Translations under genes and position numbers: made by a program
Assembly (NCBI GenBank): GCA_013140955.1
Contig: JABFRY010000521.1
Location: forward strand, 1 to 13,225
Origin: Acidobacteriota bacterium
Lineage (GTDB): Bacteria > Acidobacteriota > Vicinamibacteria > Vicinamibacterales > UBA2999
Direction: 5' to 3'
DNA: 13,225 nucleotides
The notes under the pieces: generated by a model
Seen by the model: only the letters and a program-made list of their open reading frames with translations
Told to the model about the DNA's origin: nothing
The model's database searches: none
Shown: in pieces, positions 7,711-13,225 of the stretch
Layout of the letters: every line of letters begins with the position of its first letter
Numbering within the stretch: position 1 is the first letter of the stretch

Positions 7711-8756
7711 GGATCATCGTCGCCGAGGCACGTGTACCGTTTACGCGCGAGACCGGGAGCCGTCGCACCCTCGCCCTTGTGGACGCGTGTCGAGGACTGG
7801 GCCACGAGGTGGATCACGTGCGCCTGCCGCTGGACGAACGGCCGCACACGTTGCTCGAGCAGGCGTCGCGCTGGGCGCTGCTGAACCTCGCCACCAGCAA
7901 CGGCCGACGCGTGGACGCGGTCATCGCCACCAACTTCCCGAGCTACGTCGTGCGCCATCCACACAAGGTGGTGTGGCCGCTGCGCCAGCCTCGCGTGGCT
8001 CACGACGTGTTCCGCACCGCGCTCGGCGACGTCGTACCCGGCGTCGAGGCCGACGACCGGCTGCGGGAACGACTGATGGCGGCCGACACCGCGGCGCTCG
8101 CGAGCTGCGCGGCCGTCTTCACCGACTCGATGGGTGCAACGGCGCGTCTGCGGGCGACCCGCGGGATCGAGAGTACGCCCCTGTCGTGCCCTCCCCCGCC
8201 GGCCGACCCGCGCTCCGACGGCCCCATCGGCTGGGACGCAGTCATCCTGGGCCCGCTCGAACCCTCCTCGCGTGTCGGTCTGGCCATCCGCGCGATGGCG
8301 GTCGTCCCGGAGCCGGTCCGCCTGGTCGTGGTGGGTGATGGACCCGCCCGGCGGTCGCTCCAAGGCCTCGCACACGACCTGATGCTCGGGGCGCGCGTCG
8401 AGTTCGGGGGCCGGCCCGACGGTCCCGAGGTGGCGAGGCTCGTGGGCGACGCGCTATGTGTGCTGGACCTGGCGCCCGGGCAGGAGGAGGCGGAGGCCAC
8501 CCTTACGGGCATGCGGGCGGGCCGGCCGGTCGTCACGACCGCCGACTCCGGCGCCCCGCAGGATCACGTGGAGCACGGGCGGAACGGGCTGGTGTGCGAG
8601 GCCACGCCGCAAGGGATCGGGGCGGCACTCGCGCAGCTCGCCGGACCAGGCGACCTGGCCCGGTCGCTGGGGCAGGCCGCGCTGAAAACCGTGCCCCACG
8701 TCAGCTGGACGGAGCTGGTCGGACACCTCCTCGCCGGCGTCCCGGACCACGGATGA
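7707..8756 (+). CDS. Diverged GT4-family paralogue, probably lacking glycosyltransferase activity
   Basis: It is 349 residues and plainly homologous to the preceding gene along its whole length. Aligned pairs include VLEAQVPF/VAEARVPF, VVATKFPTYFARHP/VIATNFPSYVVRHP, LEPVKRVHLAIEAM/LEPSSRVGLAIRAM and NGLVCTATP/NGLVCEATP. It has lost key GT4 residues: the E-x7-E pair becomes Q259 and T267, the donor-phosphate lysine becomes S188, the Gly-Gly loop becomes E15-T16, and HQHR becomes RQPR (93-96). The reading frame is open with normal codon use, so it is not an obvious pseudogene. A pseudo-enzyme partner or scaffold for the neighbouring GT4, or a protein with a changed reaction, would fit. It starts at the ATG of an ATGA overlap with the first GT4 and must be co-translated with it. 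Confidence 0.82.
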   Translation: MRIIVAEARVPFTRETGSRRTLALVDACRGLGHEVDHVRLPLDERPHTLLEQASRWALLNLATSNGRRVDAVIATNFPSYVVRHPHKVVWPLRQPRVAHDVFRTALGDVVPGVEADDRLRERLMAADTAALASCAAVFTDSMGATARLRATRGIESTPLSCPPPPADPRSDGPIGWDAVILGPLEPSSRVGLAIRAMAVVPEPVRLVVVGDGPARRSLQGLAHDLMLGARVEFGGRPDGPEVARLVGDALCVLDLAPGQEEAEATLTGMRAGRPVVTTADSGAPQDHVEHGRNGLVCEATPQGIGAALAQLAGPGDLARSLGQAALKTVPHVSWTELVGHLLAGVPDHG

Positions 8757-8774
8757 CACGGAGCCATCTCAGCC

Positions 8775-8807
8775 TTGCCCCTGCCTGGCCAGCGTGCTAG
8801 CGTGGAG
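8775..8807 (+). promoter_or_regulatory. Candidate internal promoter and ribosome binding site before the GT2 gene
   Basis: The 57-bp gap after the GT4 pair is the widest in the cluster. It holds TTGCCC (8775-8780), exactly 17 bp, then TAGCGT (8798-8803); each box matches sigma-70 consensus at only 3 of 6 positions. GGAG at 8804-8807 lies 6 nt before the ATG at 8814 and is a good Shine-Dalgarno. If the promoter is real, the start point near 8810 would leave almost no leader and exclude that GGAG, so the two readings partly compete. The ribosome binding site is the safer call. Confidence 0.35.
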
Positions 8808-8813
8808 CCGCCG

Positions 8814-9608
8814 ATGAACGCCCGCCCGAGCCTGAGTTTCTTCTTCCCGGCATACAACGACGGCGGGACGATCGGCAGCCTGGTGATCCGTACCATCCAG
8901 GCCGCCAGCCGGCTCACGTCGGACTTCGAGGTCATCGTCGTCAACGACGGCAGCTCCGACGCGACGCGTGACATCGTCGACGAGCTGGCACGGACATATC
9001 CCGGCATCGTCCGACCCATACACCACCCACGGAACCGCGGCTACGGGGGCGCCCTTCGTACCGGGTTCGCCTCGGCCACCAAGGACTACGTCGCGTACAC
9101 CGACGGTGATGCCCAGTACGACCCTGGAGAGCTCGACGTGCTGTGGGGCGCGCTCGCGCCCGATGTGGATGTCGTGACGGGGTACAAGATCAGCCGCTCG
9201 GATCCCTGGCACCGCATCGTCATCGGCCGGATCTATCACTACACCGTCAAGGTCCTCTTTCGTCTGGGCGTTCGCGACGTCGATTGCGATTTCCGGCTGA
9301 TGCGGCGCGAGATCTTCGACCGTATCCATCTCGAACGGGATACCGGGGTGATCTGTCTCGAGCTGATGCGCAAGATCCAGGACGCAGGCCTCCGGGTCGT
9401 GGAGGTGCCGGTGCACCACTACCACCGCTTGCATGGGCGCTCGCAGTTCTTCAACCTCCGCCGCGTGTTCTGGACCGGGGTGGACGTGATGAAGCTGTGG
9501 GTGCGCCTGGTGCTCCTCGGGCGTGGCCGTCACGGCGCGGCAGTGCTCTTCAGGGACCCGACGATTCGCAGCGCGCCCAGGCCGCCGAAGTCGTCCACGC
9601 TCCCGTGA
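8814..9608 (+). CDS. GT2-family glycosyltransferase, polyprenyl-phosphate sugar transferase-like
   Basis: Cytoplasmic GT-A fold enzyme of 264 residues, of the type that transfers sugar from a nucleotide donor to a polyprenyl phosphate or a growing glycan. Motifs: FFFPAYNDGGTIGSLV at the N terminus, VIVVNDGSSDAT (40-51), RNRGYGGALRTGF (74-85, a basic/Gly loop usual in dolichol-phosphate-mannose-synthase-like enzymes), the metal-binding DGD (97-99) followed by AQYDP, CDFRLMRREIF, and HYHRLHGRSQFF (202-213). No C-terminal membrane helices are present, so it is the short soluble form. The ATG at 8814 was chosen for its GGAG site; the frame extends back to 8775 without homology. Its stop overlaps the next start as GTGA. 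The likely role is assembly of the cluster's glycan; the donor sugar is unknown. Confidence 0.88.
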   Translation: MNARPSLSFFFPAYNDGGTIGSLVIRTIQAASRLTSDFEVIVVNDGSSDATRDIVDELARTYPGIVRPIHHPRNRGYGGALRTGFASATKDYVAYTDGDAQYDPGELDVLWGALAPDVDVVTGYKISRSDPWHRIVIGRIYHYTVKVLFRLGVRDVDCDFRLMRREIFDRIHLERDTGVICLELMRKIQDAGLRVVEVPVHHYHRLHGRSQFFNLRRVFWTGVDVMKLWVRLVLLGRGRHGAAVLFRDPTIRSAPRPPKSSTLP

Positions 9609-10627
9609 CCCAGGCAGCCTCGCACTACCGCGGGCGGCGTGTGCTCGTCACCGGCGGTCTCGGTTTCATCGGGAGCACCCTGGCTCGCGCGCTGGTGGCG
9701 GCCGGGGCCCACGTCACGATTGCCGACGCGATGATTCCTGGATGCGGTGGGAATCCCCACAACATCCAGGGCATCGACGATCGCGTCGTGGTCCGCCTCG
9801 TCGATCTCCGTGAGCGAAGCCTGCTGGACGATCTCGTGCGGGGCCAGGACGTGATCTTCAACCTCGCGGGGAAGATCAGCCACGTGGACAGCATGCGGGA
9901 CCCCGACGCGGACCTCGACAACAACTGCAGGGCACACCTCGGGCTGCTCGAGGCCTGCCGACGGGTGAATCCCGATACCAAGGTCGTCTATGCGGGCACC
10001 CGTCAGGTGTACGGCCGTCCGGAGTACCTGCCCGTCGACGAACGGCACCTGGTGCGTCCAACCGACGTCAACGGGATCAACAAGGCTGCGGGCGAGGCGT
10101 ACCACATCGTCTACAACAACGCACACGGCCTCAGGGCCTGCTCCCTCCGGCTGACGAACGTCTACGGCCCGCGACAACTCATCGACCACAGCCGGCAGGG
10201 TTTCATCGGCTGGTTCGTGCGGCTCGCCATCGAGGACGCGGAAATCCAGATCTACGGAGACGGACGTCAGGTGCGCGACTTCGTCTACGTGGACGACGCC
10301 GTGGATGCGTTCCTCCTGGCAGGAGCCGACGATGCCGCCAACGGCCAGGTCCTGAACGTGGGCGGCTCCGAGCCCATCGCCCATCGCGACCTCGTCGCAC
10401 TGCTGATCGACGCGGCGGGGACGGGTCGGTTCACGCTGGTCGACTGGCCGTCGCAGCGCAAGGCCATCGACATCGGGAGCTTTCACGCCGACTCCACCCT
10501 GATCGGGCAGGTGCTCGGGTGGCGACCCACGACGCCGCTGGCGACCGGGCTCGCCCGCATGGTCGCGTTCTGCCGGGAACACTGGGCACACTACGTGACG
10601 AACCCTGGCCAGGCGGCCAGGCTCTGA
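9605..10627 (+). CDS. Extended SDR nucleotide-sugar epimerase/dehydratase family protein with altered YxxxK motif
   Basis: NAD(P)-dependent extended short-chain dehydrogenase family, 340 residues. The Rossmann motif GGLGFIG (17-23) is intact, and ADAMIPGCGGNPHNI follows the second strand. The active-site region reads YAGTRQVYG (129-137) then DVNGINK (154-160). Where most epimerases have Tyr-x3-Lys, this protein has N156-x3-K160. From memory, a set of related epimerase-like proteins near glycosyltransferase genes share the DVNGINK segment, so this is probably a subfamily trait and not a mutation. Later come LRLTNVYGPR and RDFVYVDDAVDAF. The GTG at 9605 overlaps the GT2 stop as GTGA. The substrate is presumably a UDP-, GDP- or dTDP-sugar; the reaction is uncertain. 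Confidence 0.85.
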   Translation: MTQAASHYRGRRVLVTGGLGFIGSTLARALVAAGAHVTIADAMIPGCGGNPHNIQGIDDRVVVRLVDLRERSLLDDLVRGQDVIFNLAGKISHVDSMRDPDADLDNNCRAHLGLLEACRRVNPDTKVVYAGTRQVYGRPEYLPVDERHLVRPTDVNGINKAAGEAYHIVYNNAHGLRACSLRLTNVYGPRQLIDHSRQGFIGWFVRLAIEDAEIQIYGDGRQVRDFVYVDDAVDAFLLAGADDAANGQVLNVGGSEPIAHRDLVALLIDAAGTGRFTLVDWPSQRKAIDIGSFHADSTLIGQVLGWRPTTPLATGLARMVAFCREHWAHYVTNPGQAARL

Positions 10628-10630
10628 CGC

Positions 10631-11758
10631 ATGGTGCCCCCCGTGCCTCCGTCAGCGCCGACCCCGGTGCCGTTCGTGGACCTGCATCTGACGGACGACC
10701 TCGATGACGTGCGCCAGGCGATCGAGCGCGTCGTGGCCAGTGGATGGTTCGTCCTCGGCCCCGAGGTCGAGGCCTTCGAGGCCGAATTCGCGGCGGCGTC
10801 CGGGGCGCCGTACGCGGTTGGTGTAGCCAACGGCACCGACGCCATCTCGCTGCTGCTCCGTGCCGCCGACATCGGGCCTGGCGACGAGGTGCTCGTGCCA
10901 GGCTTGACGGCCGCCTTCACGGCACTCGCCGTGACGATGACGGGTGCCACGCCGGTGTTCGTGGACGTGGATGCGGAGCGCCTCACGATGGATCCGGCGC
11001 GTGCCGCCGAGGCCGTGACGTCCCGTACCCGGGCCATCGTGCCCGTGCATCTCTATGGGCGGGTGGCGGACATGACGCCGCTGCAGTCGGTCGCGGAGCG
11101 CCATGGGCTGGTCCTGATCGAAGACTGCTGCCAGGCCCATCTCGCCCGCTACGAGGGGCAGCCCGTGGGCACCACCGGCCTGGGCGGTGCGTTCAGCTTC
11201 TACCCCACGAAGAACCTCGGCGCGCTCGGTGACGGCGGCGCCATCGTCACCGCGAGCCGTACCGTGGCCGATCGCATCCGGCGACTGCGCAACGGAGGGC
11301 AGGCCGTGCGGAACACGCACGAGGAGGCGGGGATCAACAGCCGCCTCGACGAGTTGCAGGCTGCGATCCTGCGCGCGCGCCTTCCCAGGCTGGAGGAATG
11401 GACCGCTCGCCGCCGGGCGCTCGCGGCCGTGTACCGAACCCACCTGCCGGCGGGCGTCCTGGGCGGCGCCCGGGAGCGCGCCGGGGACGTGCACCATCTC
11501 TTTCCGATCCGCGTACCCCGCCGGCACGTGGTACAGGCGCACCTCGCGGCGCAGGACATTCAGACGCTCGTGCACTATCCTGTCGCCATGCCCGATCAGC
11601 CGGCGTTCCGATCCGCACGCGGCAGCTGTCCCGTCGCGCGGCGCGCAGCCGGCGACGTGCTCTCGCTGCCGCTCCATCCGTACCTGTCCGACGCCGTCGC
11701 CATGCGGGTGTGCAGCGTGGTGGCGGGCGCCGTGGCCGTCGCGGGAGAGCCGACGTGA
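10631..11758 (+). CDS. DegT/DnrJ/EryC1/StrS-family PLP-dependent sugar aminotransferase
   Basis: Fold-type I PLP enzyme of 375 residues that converts a keto-sugar nucleotide to an amino sugar, with glutamate as usual donor. Motifs: PFVDLHLTDDLDDVRQAI then SGWFVLGPEVEAFEAEFA near the N terminus, GVANGTDAISLLL, LIEDCCQAH with D165 (pairs with the pyridine nitrogen) and Q168, FYPTKNLGALGDGG with the Schiff-base lysine K194, and GINSRLDELQAAILRARL. The SGWFVLGPEVEAFE opening resembles 3-keto-sugar aminotransferases such as FdtB/QdtB more than the 4-keto ArnB type, but this is only a leaning. No 3,4-ketoisomerase and no 4,6-dehydratase is seen in the window. The ATG lies 3 nt after the previous stop, and the end overlaps the next gene as GTGA. 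Confidence 0.92.
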   Translation: MVPPVPPSAPTPVPFVDLHLTDDLDDVRQAIERVVASGWFVLGPEVEAFEAEFAAASGAPYAVGVANGTDAISLLLRAADIGPGDEVLVPGLTAAFTALAVTMTGATPVFVDVDAERLTMDPARAAEAVTSRTRAIVPVHLYGRVADMTPLQSVAERHGLVLIEDCCQAHLARYEGQPVGTTGLGGAFSFYPTKNLGALGDGGAIVTASRTVADRIRRLRNGGQAVRNTHEEAGINSRLDELQAAILRARLPRLEEWTARRRALAAVYRTHLPAGVLGGARERAGDVHHLFPIRVPRRHVVQAHLAAQDIQTLVHYPVAMPDQPAFRSARGSCPVARRAAGDVLSLPLHPYLSDAVAMRVCSVVAGAVAVAGEPT

Positions 11759-12717
11759 AGGCATTCATCACGGGTGGAGCGGGCTTCATCGGGTCGCATC
11801 TGGCCGAACGGCTCCTCGACGCCGGGCACGATGTCAGCGTGCTCGACAACCTCTCCACGGGCGCCATCCGCAACATCGAGCACCTGAAGGGACGACAGGG
11901 CTTCTCCTACACCATCGATTCGATCACCAACGAGTCGCTGCTGGCCGAATTGATCGACGGGTGCGACGTGGTGTTCCATTTGGCGGCGGCTGTGGGCGTG
12001 AAGCTCATCGTCGAGCAGCCGGTGCACACGATCGAGACCAACGTGCACGGCACCGAAGTCGTCCTGAAGCACGCGAACAAGAAGAAGAAGCTCGTGTTCG
12101 TGGCGTCCACCTCGGAGGTCTACGGCAAGAGCAACGCCGTGCCGTTTGCCGAGACCGCCGATCTCGTCCTCGGCCCGTCGGACAAGCACCGGTGGGCCTA
12201 CGCGTGCAGCAAGCTGATCGACGAGTTCCTGGCGCTGGCCTACTGGAAGGAGCGCAAGCTTCCCGTCGTCATCGTGCGGCTGTTCAACACGGTGGGACCC
12301 AGGCAGACGGGACAGTACGGGATGGTGCTGCCGACCTTCGTGCGCCAGGCGCTCGCGGGGCATCCGCTCACCGTATTCGGCGACGGCAGCCAGTCGCGCA
12401 GCTTCACGTATGTGGGCGATGTCGTGGAGGCGCTCGTCGCCCTGTCGTCGGAACCCCGCGCCGTCGGCGAGGTGTTCAACGTCGGCAACACCGGCGAGAT
12501 CTCCATGCGTGCGCTCGCGGAGAAGGTGAAGGCGCTGACGGGGAGCGACTCGCCGATTCAGTACGTGCCGTACGACAAGGCGTACGAGGCCGGCTTCGAG
12601 GACATGCCGCGGCGCGTGCCGGACATCACGAAGCTGCGCAAGCTGATCGGCTACGAACCCAAGGTCGGACTGGACGAGATCGTCACACTCGTCATCCAGT
12701 ACATGCGGCTGGCCTGA
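11755..12717 (+). CDS. NAD-dependent epimerase/dehydratase (extended SDR), GalE/UXS-like, intact active site
   Basis: It is 320 residues. It begins with the Rossmann motif MKAFITGGAGFIG (G7, G10, G13), has DNLSTG after the second strand (acidic D31, typical of NAD preference), HLAAAVGV, the Ser/Thr segment VASTSEVYG (116-124) and the catalytic Y149-x3-K153. Then come VRLFNTVGPRQTGQYGMVLP and FGDGSQSRSFTYVGDVVEAL, which shape the sugar-nucleotide pocket. The sequence is closest by eye to UDP-glucose 4-epimerase and UDP-glucuronate decarboxylase-like enzymes. I cannot choose between epimerase, decarboxylase and dehydratase. A run of lysine codons (KKKKK around 109-113) is unusual but in frame. 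GTG start at 11755 in a GTGA overlap with the aminotransferase. It is the last gene of the cluster. Confidence 0.9.
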   Translation: MKAFITGGAGFIGSHLAERLLDAGHDVSVLDNLSTGAIRNIEHLKGRQGFSYTIDSITNESLLAELIDGCDVVFHLAAAVGVKLIVEQPVHTIETNVHGTEVVLKHANKKKKLVFVASTSEVYGKSNAVPFAETADLVLGPSDKHRWAYACSKLIDEFLALAYWKERKLPVVIVRLFNTVGPRQTGQYGMVLPTFVRQALAGHPLTVFGDGSQSRSFTYVGDVVEALVALSSEPRAVGEVFNVGNTGEISMRALAEKVKALTGSDSPIQYVPYDKAYEAGFEDMPRRVPDITKLRKLIGYEPKVGLDEIVTLVIQYMRLA

Positions 12718-12737
12718 GCAGCGCGGCTCGAGGGGCA

Positions 12738-12760
12738 CGCGTCCGGGCTGGCGGACCGCG
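12738..12760. repeat. GC-rich hairpin after the glycan cluster (weak terminator candidate)
   Basis: About 20 nt after the last stop, CGCGTCCG (12738-12745) pairs with CGGAC-GCG (12752-12760, one bulged C) around loop GGCTGG. The stem is stable and well placed for a terminator or 3' end protection, but no T-run follows. The rest of 12718-12865 is GC-rich with nothing I can name. Confidence 0.3.
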
Positions 12761-12865
12761 CCTGGACTGCCCATGAGTGCACCCCGCTGCCGGCGAACCC
12801 ACGCGCCACCGGATGTCCGGAATCCCCCTGTGCGGGCCGCCGGCCGCCGGGGGGGACAGCGGGCG

Positions 12866-12881
12866 TATACTTCGTCCGAGG
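12866..12881 (+). promoter_or_regulatory. Candidate -10 box and ribosome binding site of the STN-domain gene
   Basis: TATACT at 12866-12871 stands out in very GC-rich surroundings and matches the -10 consensus at 5 of 6 positions. No -35-like sequence lies 16-18 bp upstream (that stretch is GCCGCC-rich). GAGG at 12878-12881 is 7 nt before the ATG at 12889. A start point near 12878 would give a leader of only about 11 nt. Confidence 0.45.
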
Positions 12882-12888
12882 TACAGGC

Positions 12889-13225
12889 ATGGAGTTGCTG
12901 CGCTCGCTGCTCACGCCCCTGGTTCTGCTCGGACTCACGGCCACACCAGCGCTCGCCCAGCAGGTCACCCTGACGATTCAGGACGGGCGGGTGTCGCTCG
13001 ATGCCAACAATGCTCCTGTCTCGGTCATCCTCTCCGAGTGGGCGCGGGTGGGCGGAAGCCGTGTCGTCAACGGTGAGCGCCTTCCGGGCGGCCTCGTCTC
13101 GCTCCGATTGAGTGACGTGCCCGAGCGGGAAGCCCTCGACATCGTCCTCCGCGACGTGAGCGGCTATCTGCTCGCGCCCCGCCAGGCCGGGGCCGGCGCC
13201 TCCAGGTTCGACCGCATCCTCATCC
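12889..13225 (+). CDS. Secreted protein with STN-like (secretin/TonB short N-terminal) domain, 3' part outside window
   Basis: The first 112 residues are visible. Residues 1-24 form a signal peptide: MELL-R start, a hydrophobic core of L, V, T and G, and an ALAQ-Q end that suits signal peptidase I. The mature part reads VTLTIQDGRVSLDANNAPVS, then ILSEWARVGGSRVVNGERL, LVSLRLSDVPEREALDIVLRDVSGY. Such a beta strand, then a helix looking for a partner, then a strand and a second helix ending in L..VL is the pattern of STN domains at the N terminus of secretins and TonB-dependent receptors, and of many short exported proteins. The ATG at 12889 has GAGG upstream. Whether a secretin pore or only a small periplasmic protein follows cannot be seen. 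It probably forms a separate transcription unit from the glycan genes. Confidence 0.75.
   Translation, partial: MELLRSLLTPLVLLGLTATPALAQQVTLTIQDGRVSLDANNAPVSVILSEWARVGGSRVVNGERLPGGLVSLRLSDVPEREALDIVLRDVSGYLLAPRQAGAGASRFDRILI

Noticed and set aside
7707..8756. The second GT4-like gene as a decayed pseudogene
   Set aside because: The frame is uninterrupted at full length, codon use matches its neighbours, and the changes are concentrated in catalytic positions, not spread as nonsense or frameshifts.
11187..12776. 529-codon plus-strand frame overlapping the aminotransferase and second SDR
   Set aside because: Out of frame with two genes that show complete family motifs; composition is Arg/Ala/Gly-rich, typical of a shifted GC-rich frame.

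Overview
The window looks like chromosomal DNA of a high-GC, diderm-type bacterium. The division-gene order, the DNPR (meso-diaminopimelate type) motif in MurE and the style of the glycan and STN-domain genes suggest Acidobacteriota, perhaps Vicinamibacteria. That placement is inferred from gene content and was not tested by any search. No tRNA, rRNA, CRISPR array, insertion sequence or phage gene was seen. Coding density is very high.

Left half (1-6323, minus strand): the front of a division and cell wall (dcw) operon, in transcription order mraZ, rsmH (mraW), ftsL, ftsI, murE, murF. MurF runs off the left edge. The last four junctions are all 4-base GTGA overlaps, so these genes are probably translationally coupled. 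The operon starts from a good sigma-70 type promoter (TTGACA, 17 bp, TACTAT). The promoter is overlaid by TGG-containing repeats spaced exactly 10 bp apart, a likely autoregulatory MraZ operator reaching into the first mraZ codons.

Middle (6324-6642): a 319-bp divergent intergenic region. Its mraZ-proximal part is unusually AT-rich for this window.

Right half (6643-12717, plus strand): a compact glycan cluster. It encodes a GT4 glycosyltransferase, a diverged GT4 paralogue that has lost the usual catalytic glutamates, a GT2 glycosyltransferase, an extended SDR sugar epimerase/dehydratase, a DegT-type PLP sugar aminotransferase and a second extended SDR. Together they could make a modified (amino) nucleotide sugar and transfer it to a surface glycan or lipid carrier. 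The exact product cannot be read from sequence. The window ends with the start of a secreted STN-like-domain protein (12889 onward).

The points most worth a second look are the apparently inactive GT4 paralogue beside its intact sister, the 10-bp-phased MraZ operator, and the SDR whose YxxxK tyrosine is replaced by asparagine.
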